From Flavobacterium sp. 5 (GTDB taxonomy: Bacteria > Bacteroidota > Bacteroidia > Flavobacteriales > Flavobacteriaceae): a stretch of 64,000 bases of DNA. Position 1 is the stretch's first letter. Every line of letters begins with the position of its first letter. Below are positions 1-8,863 of this stretch, piece after piece. The translations under genes and the position numbers were made by a program. Location of the stretch: contig NZ_PHUE01000001.1 in assembly GCF_002813295.1 (NCBI RefSeq), forward strand, positions 372,001 through 436,000, read 5' to 3'. The notes under the pieces are model-generated. The model was given only the letters and a program-made list of their open reading frames with translations. It ran no database searches and was not told the origin of the DNA.

Positions 1-23
1 CTTGTAGCGCCAGGACGTTACAG
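1..23 (+). repeat. attC site, right arm only (window edge)
   Basis: The window opens inside a subfamily A attC: L' box CTTGTAGCGCC followed by R' GTTACAG at 17-23. The left arm lies outside the window, so the array continues to the left. Confidence 0.85.
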
Positions 24-226
24 GCAAGTTGTGCCGAAAATACGCTGATGAAAACAATTAGAAAATACGAATTTGTTTCCGCAGAAAATTTCAAAGCAGA
101 AACTTAACAATTGGAATTCATAAAGTGGAAGCGTGAAAGTTGAAATACATAAAGTGGAAGTTGAAATTTTACACTAAAAATTGAAAATTGAAGCGTGATT
201 TTTTTTGCGCAGAAAGCATATTAAAA
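18..226 (+). repeat. repeat-rich cassette leader (GAAACGTGAAAGTTGG family)
   Basis: First part of the cassette 18-727. It begins with GCCGAAAATACGC and carries degenerate units of the type CAGAAACTTAACAATTGGAA and AAGCGTGAAAGTTGAAA. The same units fill many gene-less cassettes further right. No gene seen before the ATG at 227. Confidence 0.6.
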
Positions 227-583
227 ATGAAAACATATAAATCAAAATTTTTAATCGTTTTAGCAGGTCTTCTAAGTTTTTCCTGTATGAATATTGATTG
301 TGTTAAATTGTCTGAAAGCTACAAGGTTGTTGAATGTTTAATAATTGTTTCAGACTTACCCGATAATAAATCTGTATATAATTTCGAAATAAATGGAAGA
401 AGTTTGAAAACAGGAAAAGATACAGTCTATGAAGAAGAAAACAGATGGTTTTGTAAATATTATAAAGAAATTGAAAAAGGAGATACTATTATTAAAAAGA
501 AGGGGGAATTAATTTTTAATATCCATAAAAAAGATACAATTCTCAAATTTAATTGGGAGTGCGAGGGAAAAATTTACAATTAA
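227..583 (+). CDS. small predicted lipoprotein of unknown function
   Basis: 118 residues. The N terminus is a lipoprotein signal: Lys-rich start, hydrophobic stretch, then lipobox LSFSC with the acylated Cys at residue 20. The mature part is charged and mostly beta-like, with no domain I recognise. I chose ATG 227 over an upstream in-frame TTG at 188 because it gives a proper signal peptide. Sole gene of cassette 18-727, read in the same direction as the attC sites. Expected in the periplasm or on the outer membrane. Confidence 0.75.
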   Translation: MKTYKSKFLIVLAGLLSFSCMNIDCVKLSESYKVVECLIIVSDLPDNKSVYNFEINGRSLKTGKDTVYEEENRWFCKYYKEIEKGDTIIKKKGELIFNIHKKDTILKFNWECEGKIYN

Positions 584-610
584 AAACATAATTTCGGATA
601 AACAACCAGC

Positions 611-733
611 CTGTAACAGCCGTTTGTCGTGATTGGGGTTTTAGTGGAATCAACGTTTTTATTCATATATTCGTTTAGCCGAAAATACTCGGCTTCGAAA
701 TCCCCAACCACGACAAGCGCCAGAACGTTATGC
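611..733 (+). repeat. attC site, subfamily B
   Basis: R'' CTGTAAC and R' GTTATGC. Arms GTTTGTCGTGATTGGGG and CCCCAACCACGACAAGCGCC pair; the loop contains a further 6-bp inverted repeat, AGCCGA/TCGGCT. Same outer boxes as subfamily A but a different stem. Confidence 0.9.
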
Positions 734-1250
734 GTAATTGGCAGTAGACTACGGAGTTGCTTACACAATAAATTTTCGGGATATTTTTTTTGAGATTTTA
801 GAAGAATAAAGCATTTAGGCTTCAAGTCTTTCGATTGGGAATCGTAGAAAGTTCACTTTCAATACGTTTGACAACGTACAAGACTTGGCTAAGTTATTAA
901 AAATAAATGAGAAAGTCAATACTTACAAAAAGCATTTAATTTTACTAACTTAAAAATCTCAAAAAAAACAGAGCCCAAAAACCCCTATTATTAACTTCGC
1001 CTAGCAGGCTTGCTAAGCGCAATAAATAATTGGTTTCATTGATTTGGTTTGTGGTGAAAGAAAAGATAAGAGTCGTCTATCCAACTCCGTTACAGGACAA
1101 TAATTATAAATATAGTAACTACGCATAACAGCGGTTTTGCGAAATGCCTTCCGCTTCTTTGGATAAAATAGTACAAATTAAAAAATTTGGCTATTTTAGC
1201 ATCAATTAGTGAAGCGGCGAAGAGAAGGCACTTCGCAAAGCCGCGTAACG
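728..1250 (+). repeat. gene-less structured cassette, copy 1 of 3 (523 bp)
   Basis: A complete cassette bounded by R' GTT at both sides, with no plausible coding region. Repeated without visible change at 2178-2700 and 2701-3223, the last two in direct tandem. Ends are complementary (start TTATGCGTA, end ACGCATAA), so it is a bona fide cassette with its own attC (1123-1256). It holds the structured core at 773-980 and a separate hairpin at 998-1019 (TAGCA/TGCTA with outer CGC/GCG). Confidence 0.85.
773..980 (+). ncRNA. candidate structured RNA, copy 1
   Basis: A perfect 16-bp stem joins TTTTTTTTGAGATTTT (784-799) with AAAATCTCAAAAAAAA (953-968), extended outward by TTTT-C-GGG/CCCAAAA. Inside, TTAG plus CAAGTCTT (815-818, 823-830) pairs with AAGACTTG plus CTAA (880-887, 889-892). 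This encloses three consecutive perfect 5-bp hairpins: CGATT/AATCG (832-844), GAAAG/CTTTC (847-860) and ACGTT/AACGT (864-877). The layout is cloverleaf-like, but loops are 3-4 nt, so it is not a tRNA. Expression and strand are unproven; the fold could act as DNA. Confidence 0.45.
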
Positions 1251-1256
1251 TTGGTG
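1123..1256 (+). repeat. attC site, subfamily E
   Basis: R'' GCATAAC, R' GTTGGTG. Long arms GCGGTTTTGCGAAATGCCTT and AAGGCACTTCGCAAAGCCGC; loop includes GGATAAAATAG. Only seen with the 523-bp structured cassette. Confidence 0.85.
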
Positions 1257-1315
1257 GCAATATTACCGCACGAGAAAATTAAACGTGACAATTAACATTT
1301 AGTCAAAAAAAAACA

Positions 1316-2029
1316 ATGAATCTAAAAAATAAAACAATTTTAATAACAGGTGCTGATGGTGGTATTGGAACTGCATTAATAGAAGAATTAACAACCAAAA
1401 ACATACATAAAATTTACGCAACAGGCTTAAATTTAGAAATTCTTAAATTAAAATTTGGGAAATTTGGAGATAAAGTTGTGCCACTTGAACTCGACATAAC
1501 TAATTCTGAAAGTATAAAAAATTGTGCTTCAAAATGTTCTGATACAGAAATACTCATCAATAATGCGGGTGTAGAATATAAAATACCATTTCTTGAAGAC
1601 AAAGCAGTACAATCTGCTTTATTCGAAATGAAAGTAAATTATATTGGCGTAATTGAAATGATTAACAACTTTCTCCCGAATCTTAAAAAACAACAAAATG
1701 CAAATATTGTCAATATCCTTTCAATAGGAAGTTTAGTTGTTATAAAAAGATTAGGAACATATTGTGCATCGAAAACTGCTACACATATTTTGACGGAAAC
1801 AATTAGAGAGGAACTTTCAGAAATAGGAATTAAAGTTACGGCGGTTTATATGGGATATGTAAACACTCGAATGACCCCCGAAGAAACTAAAACAACAAAA
1901 TCTGAACCAAAAGACATTGCTAAAGAAATCTGTATTGGAATCGAAAATGGAGAAGAAAGAATTTATCCAGACCAAGTAACTAAAAATTTCATAAACGAAA
2001 ATCCAATTAAAACTACATATTTTGATTAG
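1316..2029 (+). CDS. short-chain dehydrogenase/reductase (SDR)
   Basis: 237 residues, classical SDR length. Rossmann nucleotide-binding motif TGADGGIG at 11-18, NNAG at 82-85, active-site Ser around 136-139 and YCASK (Tyr149, Lys153). It should oxidise or reduce an alcohol/carbonyl with NAD(P)H; the substrate cannot be told. The C-terminal PG region is replaced by MGYVNTRM, as in many atypical SDRs. Only gene of cassette 1251-2177; ATG 1316 follows a 65-base leader. A shadow ORF on the other strand was ignored. Confidence 0.92.
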   Translation: MNLKNKTILITGADGGIGTALIEELTTKNIHKIYATGLNLEILKLKFGKFGDKVVPLELDITNSESIKNCASKCSDTEILINNAGVEYKIPFLEDKAVQSALFEMKVNYIGVIEMINNFLPNLKKQQNANIVNILSIGSLVVIKRLGTYCASKTATHILTETIREELSEIGIKVTAVYMGYVNTRMTPEETKTTKSEPKDIAKEICIGIENGEERIYPDQVTKNFINENPIKTTYFD

Positions 2030-2049
2030 CAAAACCGTAAAAAATACTG

Positions 2050-2183
2050 CCACCAACAGCCGTTACAAGAGATTTGGGCATTTGGCTGAATTTAAAAATG
2101 GTTTTGTACTTGGAAAATTTGTGCATAATGGAAAAAACTCGCATCTTTAATCCCAAACCTCTTGTAGCGCCAGGACGTTATGC
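2050..2183 (+). repeat. attC site, subfamily A (reference copy)
   Basis: R'' CACCAAC, R' GTTATGC. Arms GTTACAAGAGATTTGGG and CCCAAACCTCTTGTAGCGCC pair with an L-box offset as in known attC sites. The 70-base loop has a second helix, AAAATG-type against CATCTTT. Pairing positions vary together between copies (for example ACAGGAT/ATCCTGT at 35,382), which supports selection on the hairpin. Confidence 0.92.
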
Positions 2184-2700
2184 GTAATTGGCAGTAGACT
2201 ACGGAGTTGCTTACACAATAAATTTTCGGGATATTTTTTTTGAGATTTTAGAAGAATAAAGCATTTAGGCTTCAAGTCTTTCGATTGGGAATCGTAGAAA
2301 GTTCACTTTCAATACGTTTGACAACGTACAAGACTTGGCTAAGTTATTAAAAATAAATGAGAAAGTCAATACTTACAAAAAGCATTTAATTTTACTAACT
2401 TAAAAATCTCAAAAAAAACAGAGCCCAAAAACCCCTATTATTAACTTCGCCTAGCAGGCTTGCTAAGCGCAATAAATAATTGGTTTCATTGATTTGGTTT
2501 GTGGTGAAAGAAAAGATAAGAGTCGTCTATCCAACTCCGTTACAGGACAATAATTATAAATATAGTAACTACGCATAACAGCGGTTTTGCGAAATGCCTT
2601 CCGCTTCTTTGGATAAAATAGTACAAATTAAAAAATTTGGCTATTTTAGCATCAATTAGTGAAGCGGCGAAGAGAAGGCACTTCGCAAAGCCGCGTAACG
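2178..2700 (+). repeat. gene-less structured cassette, copy 2 of 3
   Basis: Base-for-base repeat of 728-1250 as far as I can read, immediately followed by copy 3. No gene in it. Confidence 0.85.
2223..2430 (+). ncRNA. candidate structured RNA, copy 2
   Basis: Same 16-bp outer stem and three-hairpin junction as the copy at 773-980, shifted by 1450 bases. Confidence 0.45.
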
Positions 2701-2706
2701 TTATGC
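2573..2706 (+). repeat. attC site, subfamily E
   Basis: R'' GCATAAC, R' GTTATGC; links two tandem copies of the structured cassette, so the box pairs are perfectly complementary here. Confidence 0.85.
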
Positions 2707-3223
2707 GTAATTGGCAGTAGACTACGGAGTTGCTTACACAATAAATTTTCGGGATATTTTTTTTGAGATTTTAGAAGAATAAAGCATTTAGGCTTCAAGT
2801 CTTTCGATTGGGAATCGTAGAAAGTTCACTTTCAATACGTTTGACAACGTACAAGACTTGGCTAAGTTATTAAAAATAAATGAGAAAGTCAATACTTACA
2901 AAAAGCATTTAATTTTACTAACTTAAAAATCTCAAAAAAAACAGAGCCCAAAAACCCCTATTATTAACTTCGCCTAGCAGGCTTGCTAAGCGCAATAAAT
3001 AATTGGTTTCATTGATTTGGTTTGTGGTGAAAGAAAAGATAAGAGTCGTCTATCCAACTCCGTTACAGGACAATAATTATAAATATAGTAACTACGCATA
3101 ACAGCGGTTTTGCGAAATGCCTTCCGCTTCTTTGGATAAAATAGTACAAATTAAAAAATTTGGCTATTTTAGCATCAATTAGTGAAGCGGCGAAGAGAAG
3201 GCACTTCGCAAAGCCGCGTAACG
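2701..3223 (+). repeat. gene-less structured cassette, copy 3 of 3
   Basis: Third identical copy, tandem to copy 2. Confidence 0.85.
2746..2953 (+). ncRNA. candidate structured RNA, copy 3
   Basis: Same fold as at 773-980, shifted by 1973 bases. Confidence 0.45.
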
Positions 3224-3229
3224 TTATAA
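3096..3229 (+). repeat. attC site, subfamily E
   Basis: R'' GCATAAC, R' GTTATAA. Third copy of the subfamily E site. Confidence 0.85.
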
Positions 3230-3270
3230 GCTATTTTAAAAAACGGAAACTACTAACAACAACCAAAATT

Positions 3271-4035
3271 ATGAACAACAGATTTTATATTGACACTTAC
3301 GGAAATGATGATGATGCATATGACAAGGCTTATAAATTTGCATTGAAACTTGCTAAAGAAGACAATAATATTAAAAATATAATCTTTTTAGTTGCTTCAA
3401 AAAATAATACGGGATGGTTAGACAGATTATATGGAGACTCAGCAGTTAAACAATTATTCAAAGGAATTAAAAAGGGAAATCTACTCTTAAAAATTGAAAC
3501 GATTAGAACTTACTCAAAATCATATTCTAATGCAACTGATATCGTAATTGCTTGTGGGTTAAATTCAAAAGAAATATTCAATGTTGAGGATTATCGAAAT
3601 GTTGAATATATTATTGCAATTCCGTGGCTTAAAGAACTTACCCAAAGTTGGATAACAACTAAAAACCCAAGTGTTTTAAATGTTTCTGAAGATGACATAA
3701 TTGAAGAAACCGAGAATGAAAATCCAAAACCAAGTCTAATTATTCAAGAAGCTTTTCGAGAATTAACCAATACTATTAATACTTCAACAGGAATATCTCA
3801 TCATATGGATAATGCAAGGGCAAAAACTTGTGTGAAAACTTTACATAAATATGAACCTGAATTGAACTCAGATTTAATCTGTTCATATTTAGTAAATGAA
3901 CTTGGTTGGGAAGTTAGACATTCAAATGACGTAAGAAAGCTCATTGATACGATGAATAATGGAAAATATTTTATGGGTGGAGATAAAACCGGATTACAGA
4001 ATCATTACAAAAGATGGAAAAATAATATTGCTTAA
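3271..4035 (+). CDS. hypothetical protein
   Basis: 254 residues, cytoplasmic, no recognised family. ATG 3271 is chosen because the longer frame from 3160 runs back into the attC of the previous cassette. The N-terminal two thirds look alpha/beta with a buried strand NIIFLVAS and later VEYIIAIPW. The C-terminal 90 residues are helical, with a conserved-looking tail GLQNHYKRWKNN. Single gene of cassette 3224-4171. Confidence 0.7.
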   Translation: MNNRFYIDTYGNDDDAYDKAYKFALKLAKEDNNIKNIIFLVASKNNTGWLDRLYGDSAVKQLFKGIKKGNLLLKIETIRTYSKSYSNATDIVIACGLNSKEIFNVEDYRNVEYIIAIPWLKELTQSWITTKNPSVLNVSEDDIIEETENENPKPSLIIQEAFRELTNTINTSTGISHHMDNARAKTCVKTLHKYEPELNSDLICSYLVNELGWEVRHSNDVRKLIDTMNNGKYFMGGDKTGLQNHYKRWKNNIA

Positions 4036-4044
4036 AAAAACAGC

Positions 4045-4177
4045 TTATAACAGCCGTTACAAGATATTTGGGCATTTGGCTGAATTTAAAAATGGTTTTG
4101 TACTTGGAAAATTTGTGCATAATGGAAAAAACTCGCATCTTTAATCCCAAACATCTTGTAGCGCCAGGACGTTACCT
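4045..4177 (+). repeat. attC site, subfamily A
   Basis: R'' TTATAAC, R' GTTACCT; stem variant ACAAGATATTTGGG against CCCAAACATCTTGT. Confidence 0.9.
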
Positions 4178-4219
4178 GCAAGCGTAAAAAAATCGTACTT
4201 AAAAGAAATTGAAAGTAAA

Positions 4220-5005
4220 ATGAAACGAATAAAAACAATTTTGACAATGGGATTTTTTGCAACACTTTTTGCTTGTGGACAGAACAAATCAAATAATTCT
4301 GTTCCAGACAATATGGAAACATCACCAATAACAAAACCCGTAGAAAATATAACGGCTACAAAAGACCAAATTGAAAGAAGAGCTAAGTCTGAAGAACTTT
4401 GTAAGTTAAAAAATATTCCAATCTATAAAAATCCTAACTCCTTATTTGTTGAACCAGAAGACAAAGTAACAATTAGAACAAAAGATGAAATTGTCGACAG
4501 AGCATTGGCTCTTTGTTATTTAGGTTTGAAAAGTGAAGGACTTGAACAAAGTCAATTAGACAAAATGGATAAAGATTATAACATTACAGCAAAGCTAACT
4601 GAAAATGAAAAACTTTACGCAACAAGTAAGTTTCCATCCGAACAACAAAAAATTGATGCAAATTGGAGATATGAAAGTTTACATATTATGCTTTGGGCTT
4701 TGGGATATATTGACAAATTAAACTTTCCTGACCAAATGTGTAATGTCGGTGATGATGTTAAGATAATTTATGAACTTAAAGAGCAAAAATTTAGACTGAA
4801 TGCGAAAATGCGAACTAAAAAAGAAATACTTGACCAAGCAGATTTGATATTAAGATTAAATTGGGCGTGTGTAAATGCAAGAATTAAAAACGAAAATTCT
4901 CCAAGTGGACTAAATAGTAGTGTTGTCTATGAAAGACATTACTCTTTGAATTGGCTAATTGAATTTATGAACCAAGATTGGGACAAAGTAACAACTGACA
5001 CATAA
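4220..5005 (+). CDS. DUF4272-like lipoprotein, copy 1
   Basis: 261 residues. Lipobox ATLFAC puts the acylated Cys at residue 19. The rest resembles DUF4272: a first block with RTKDEIVDRALALCYLGLK, a central WRYESLHIMLWALGYID, and a final RTKKEILDQADLILRLNWAC. DUF4272 proteins are of unknown function and often cytoplasmic, so a lipoprotein version is slightly unusual. The whole cassette (4172-5138) is repeated exactly at 6522-7488. Confidence 0.8.
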   Translation: MKRIKTILTMGFFATLFACGQNKSNNSVPDNMETSPITKPVENITATKDQIERRAKSEELCKLKNIPIYKNPNSLFVEPEDKVTIRTKDEIVDRALALCYLGLKSEGLEQSQLDKMDKDYNITAKLTENEKLYATSKFPSEQQKIDANWRYESLHIMLWALGYIDKLNFPDQMCNVGDDVKIIYELKEQKFRLNAKMRTKKEILDQADLILRLNWACVNARIKNENSPSGLNSSVVYERHYSLNWLIEFMNQDWDKVTTDT

Positions 5006-5021
5006 CACGTAAAACGCCAGC

Positions 5022-5144
5022 AGGTAACAGCCGTTTGTCGTGATTGGGGCTTTAGTGGAATTATCATTTTTATTCATATATTCGTTTAGCCGAAAATACT
5101 CAGCTTCGAAATCCCCAACCACGACAAGCGCCAGAACGTTAGTA
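5022..5144 (+). repeat. attC site, subfamily B
   Basis: R'' AGGTAAC, R' GTTAGTA. Loop has CAGCTTC in place of CGGCTTC, which weakens the inner helix. Confidence 0.9.
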
Positions 5145-5179
5145 GCAAGCACTCGAAAAATGCGAAAAAACTGAATAAA

Positions 5180-5872
5180 ATGAATCAAGAACAGTATTTT
5201 GAAATTAGTAAAACTAATAATCTACCTTTAAGATGTCCAATTTTAAATTATTGTTCAAGAAGAGCATATACAATATATTTCAATTCAGATTACGGAAAAT
5301 CTGACCCAGAAAATAATGTCGTTAAAGCTCTACAAAAAGATGGAACTTTATCATCAGACTTTGAAAAAAACAAAATAGAATTACAAGGCGAAGGTCCAAC
5401 TTGGATTGGCGGTAACAATAATTTTTATTTTAAAGATATGTGCCCTGAAGTAAATCTATTTGATAGTAGTAATTCGCTTTTTCAAAATACAGCTTGTGTT
5501 GAAGGCGATTATGATAGTTATAGAGAAAAAGACAAGAAAAGAGTAATTAAATGTCAGCACTTTTCAATATGTCCAGAGTTTAATAAATTTATGTTTGAAA
5601 AAAGTCAAACTATTAAATCCAATAGTAAAAAAAGACGACCAGCAATTCCCCAAAAAACAAAAGCACTTTTACAAAAAGAGATAAAATCAAAATGCCCAAT
5701 TTGTCCAAGCGAAGATGTTGAACATTTTCAAATTCATCACATTGATGAAAATCCTGAAAATAATAATTTTGAAAACTTATTAATGCTCTGCCCTACTTGT
5801 CATTCCAAAATAACAAAAAAAGATATTAGCGAAGAAGAAGTGATTGAATACAAAGATAATCTACGTATATAA
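5180..5872 (+). CDS. HNH endonuclease domain protein
   Basis: 230 residues. The C-terminal 60 residues carry a zinc-finger HNH nuclease: CPICPS, then HFQIHHIDENPENN with the catalytic His pair, then NLLMLCPTCHSKI. The N-terminal 150 residues have four or more Cys (RCPILNYC, CPEF) and may be a separate metal or recognition domain. Likely a DNA nuclease used in defence or as a toxin; the target is unknown. Single gene of cassette 5139-6005; ATG 5180 is 41 bases after the cassette start. Confidence 0.8.
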   Translation: MNQEQYFEISKTNNLPLRCPILNYCSRRAYTIYFNSDYGKSDPENNVVKALQKDGTLSSDFEKNKIELQGEGPTWIGGNNNFYFKDMCPEVNLFDSSNSLFQNTACVEGDYDSYREKDKKRVIKCQHFSICPEFNKFMFEKSQTIKSNSKKRRPAIPQKTKALLQKEIKSKCPICPSEDVEHFQIHHIDENPENNNFENLLMLCPTCHSKITKKDISEEEVIEYKDNLRI

Positions 5873-5878
5873 GCCAGC

Positions 5879-6011
5879 TACTAACAGCCGTTACAAGAGA
5901 TTTGGGCATTTGGCTGAATTTAAAGATGGTTTTGTACTTGGAAAATTTGTGCATAATGGAAAAAATACGCATCTTTAATCCCAAACCTCTTGTAGCGCCA
6001 GGACGTTATAT
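5879..6011 (+). repeat. attC site, subfamily A
   Basis: R'' TACTAAC, R' GTTATAT. Confidence 0.9.
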
Positions 6012-6521
6012 GCCAGTTCTGCCGAAATTACGCAGGTAAAAATAATTTAAAAATAATCATTTGTTTACGCCGAAAATTTGAAAAGCAGAAACGTAAAAGT
6101 TGGAATCTGTCAAACGAAATTTGAAAATTGAAAGCGTGAAAAGCAGAAACGTGAAAGTTGGATTTTTGACAATTGAAAACTGAAAATTGGAATGTGAAAA
6201 GCAGAAACGTGAAAGTCGGAATTGCTAATTGAAACTTGAAAAGTTGGCGCAGAATATATAAACAGAAAAAAGAATTTTAAAAATAAAAACGTTGAAAATT
6301 GCTAACCAAAAATAGAAGCGTGAAAATTGGAATTTGCCAACAGAAGCGTGAAAAGTTTACGGTTAAAATCATAATTTCGACAAAAAGAACCGGCATATAA
6401 CAGCCGTTACAAGAGATTTGGGCATTTGGCTGAATTTAAAAATGGTTTTGTATTTGGAAAATTTGTGCATAATGGAAAAATCTCGCATCTTTAACCCCAA
6501 ACCTCTTGTAGCGCCAGGACG
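6006..6521 (+). repeat. gene-less repeat-rich cassette, copy 1 of 3 (516 bp)
   Basis: No coding region. Starts TTATATGCCAGTTCTGCCGA and ends with the complement AACCGGCATATAA. The interior is a run of degenerate units around CAGAAACGTGAAAGTTGGAA, GAAACTTGAAAAGTTGG and GAAGCGTGAAAATTGG. Identical copies lie at 7489-8004 and 26599-27114. Near both ends CCGAAATTACG and CATAATTTCG form an inverted repeat. Confidence 0.8.
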
Positions 6522-6527
6522 TTACCT
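6395..6527 (+). repeat. attC site, subfamily A
   Basis: R'' ATATAAC, R' GTTACCT; right arm CCCCAAACCTCTTGT. Confidence 0.9.
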
Positions 6528-6569
6528 GCAAGCGTAAAAAAATCGTACTTAAAAGAAATTGAAAGTAAA

Positions 6570-7355
6570 ATGAAACGAATAAAAACAATTTTGACAATGG
6601 GATTTTTTGCAACACTTTTTGCTTGTGGACAGAACAAATCAAATAATTCTGTTCCAGACAATATGGAAACATCACCAATAACAAAACCCGTAGAAAATAT
6701 AACGGCTACAAAAGACCAAATTGAAAGAAGAGCTAAGTCTGAAGAACTTTGTAAGTTAAAAAATATTCCAATCTATAAAAATCCTAACTCCTTATTTGTT
6801 GAACCAGAAGACAAAGTAACAATTAGAACAAAAGATGAAATTGTCGACAGAGCATTGGCTCTTTGTTATTTAGGTTTGAAAAGTGAAGGACTTGAACAAA
6901 GTCAATTAGACAAAATGGATAAAGATTATAACATTACAGCAAAGCTAACTGAAAATGAAAAACTTTACGCAACAAGTAAGTTTCCATCCGAACAACAAAA
7001 AATTGATGCAAATTGGAGATATGAAAGTTTACATATTATGCTTTGGGCTTTGGGATATATTGACAAATTAAACTTTCCTGACCAAATGTGTAATGTCGGT
7101 GATGATGTTAAGATAATTTATGAACTTAAAGAGCAAAAATTTAGACTGAATGCGAAAATGCGAACTAAAAAAGAAATACTTGACCAAGCAGATTTGATAT
7201 TAAGATTAAATTGGGCGTGTGTAAATGCAAGAATTAAAAACGAAAATTCTCCAAGTGGACTAAATAGTAGTGTTGTCTATGAAAGACATTACTCTTTGAA
7301 TTGGCTAATTGAATTTATGAACCAAGATTGGGACAAAGTAACAACTGACACATAA
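6570..7355 (+). CDS. DUF4272-like lipoprotein, copy 2
   Basis: Protein identical to the product of 4220-5005 in all 261 residues, within an identical 967-bp cassette (6522-7488). Identity of the silent and flanking positions shows a recent duplication rather than old paralogy. Same lipobox Cys19 and DUF4272-like blocks. Confidence 0.8.
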   Translation: MKRIKTILTMGFFATLFACGQNKSNNSVPDNMETSPITKPVENITATKDQIERRAKSEELCKLKNIPIYKNPNSLFVEPEDKVTIRTKDEIVDRALALCYLGLKSEGLEQSQLDKMDKDYNITAKLTENEKLYATSKFPSEQQKIDANWRYESLHIMLWALGYIDKLNFPDQMCNVGDDVKIIYELKEQKFRLNAKMRTKKEILDQADLILRLNWACVNARIKNENSPSGLNSSVVYERHYSLNWLIEFMNQDWDKVTTDT

Positions 7356-7371
7356 CACGTAAAACGCCAGC

Positions 7372-7494
7372 AGGTAACAGCCGTTTGTCGTGATTGGGGC
7401 TTTAGTGGAATTATCATTTTTATTCATATATTCGTTTAGCCGAAAATACTCAGCTTCGAAATCCCCAACCACGACAAGCGCCAGAACGTTATAT
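7372..7494 (+). repeat. attC site, subfamily B
   Basis: R'' AGGTAAC, R' GTTATAT. Copy of the site at 5022-5144 apart from the bases donated by the next cassette. Confidence 0.9.
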
Positions 7495-8004
7495 GCCAGT
7501 TCTGCCGAAATTACGCAGGTAAAAATAATTTAAAAATAATCATTTGTTTACGCCGAAAATTTGAAAAGCAGAAACGTAAAAGTTGGAATCTGTCAAACGA
7601 AATTTGAAAATTGAAAGCGTGAAAAGCAGAAACGTGAAAGTTGGATTTTTGACAATTGAAAACTGAAAATTGGAATGTGAAAAGCAGAAACGTGAAAGTC
7701 GGAATTGCTAATTGAAACTTGAAAAGTTGGCGCAGAATATATAAACAGAAAAAAGAATTTTAAAAATAAAAACGTTGAAAATTGCTAACCAAAAATAGAA
7801 GCGTGAAAATTGGAATTTGCCAACAGAAGCGTGAAAAGTTTACGGTTAAAATCATAATTTCGACAAAAAGAACCGGCATATAACAGCCGTTACAAGAGAT
7901 TTGGGCATTTGGCTGAATTTAAAAATGGTTTTGTATTTGGAAAATTTGTGCATAATGGAAAAATCTCGCATCTTTAACCCCAAACCTCTTGTAGCGCCAG
8001 GACG
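7489..8004 (+). repeat. gene-less repeat-rich cassette, copy 2 of 3
   Basis: Identical to 6006-6521; no gene. Confidence 0.8.
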
Positions 8005-8010
8005 TTAGTG
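7878..8010 (+). repeat. attC site, subfamily A
   Basis: R'' ATATAAC, R' GTTAGTG. Confidence 0.9.
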
Positions 8011-8047
8011 GCTATTTTGCGCCAGAACCGGAGAATTAAAAAAGATA

Positions 8048-8722
8048 ATGGATAAAGAAGCTGAAATAAATAATTTTCTTTTAAGTAATTCAGAAGAAAA
8101 TATTAACGATTATTCAAATAAACTATATGATAACATAAAAGAGTTAAATCATAAAGAAGAAAAGCTCGGACTATGGTTTGTTATTTTAATCTTTATATAT
8201 TTACTTGTTGGAAGTTCGAGTATGAAAGAAATTAACCTCGGATTTATTACAATCAGCGATATTTCCACAATTTCTAAACTTCTCCCACTACTTCTTATTT
8301 ATATCTTTTTCAATACTTTTTTAATAACTTCTCACAAGAACAATTTAATGTTTGCTTTAAATCTCATTTCAGAAAACCGATTTAACCAAATACCGATTGA
8401 GAATAATCAAAAATTTATAGGAAGGAACTTTATAGTGAATTTATTTTTCCCTTATTCATTTTCAAACGCAATTTTAAATACATTTTCAAATACAATTACA
8501 GGAAAACCTAAAATATCAGAAACTTTCATTGGATTTTTACTCCTATTACCCACTCTTTTATTAGCTATACTACCATATTTGACATTAATTTTAATGTTAG
8601 TAGATTCATATAAGAAATACACAAATGATTTATTAGGTTGGATTTGTTTTTTAGCATCGGTTTGGGGATTTTCTTTATTGCTATTTTATATTTGGATTAG
8701 TTTAAAAAATGAACGTAAATAA
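8048..8722 (+). CDS. multi-pass membrane protein of unknown function
   Basis: 224 residues. A soluble, acidic N-terminal 40 residues (helical) is followed by about four membrane spans: LGLWFVILIFIYLLVG, LLPLLLIYIFFNTFLI, GFLLLLPTLLLAILPYLTLI and ICFLASVWGFSLLLFYIWI. No recognised family. Single gene of cassette 8005-8857; its start ATAATGG lies 43 bases after the cassette start. Confidence 0.7.
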   Translation: MDKEAEINNFLLSNSEENINDYSNKLYDNIKELNHKEEKLGLWFVILIFIYLLVGSSSMKEINLGFITISDISTISKLLPLLLIYIFFNTFLITSHKNNLMFALNLISENRFNQIPIENNQKFIGRNFIVNLFFPYSFSNAILNTFSNTITGKPKISETFIGFLLLLPTLLLAILPYLTLILMLVDSYKKYTNDLLGWICFLASVWGFSLLLFYIWISLKNERK

Positions 8723-8732
8723 AAAAAACAGC

Positions 8733-8863
8733 CACTAAGCCGTTACAAGAGATTTGGGCATTAGGCTAAATTTAAAGATGGTTTTGTATTTGGAAAACTT
8801 GTGCACAATGGAAAAAACTCGCATCTTTAATCCCAAACATCTTGTAGCGCCAGGACGTTAGGA
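8733..8863 (+). repeat. attC site, subfamily A, damaged R''
   Basis: The left box reads CACTAAGCCG instead of CACTAACAGCCG: two bases (CA) are missing, which removes the AAC. The rest of the site is intact, R' GTTAGGA. Probably inactive or weak at this end. The same loss occurs in the site at 49,857. Confidence 0.8.

Noticed and set aside
580..825. Minus-strand ORFs with NVLALVVVGDFEAEYFRLNEYMNKN
   Set aside because: Reverse translation of the subfamily B attC; seen at every B site.
815..892. tRNA gene in the cloverleaf of the 523-bp cassette
   Set aside because: Loops are only 3-4 nt, no anticodon loop, no TPsiC loop, no CCA-like end.
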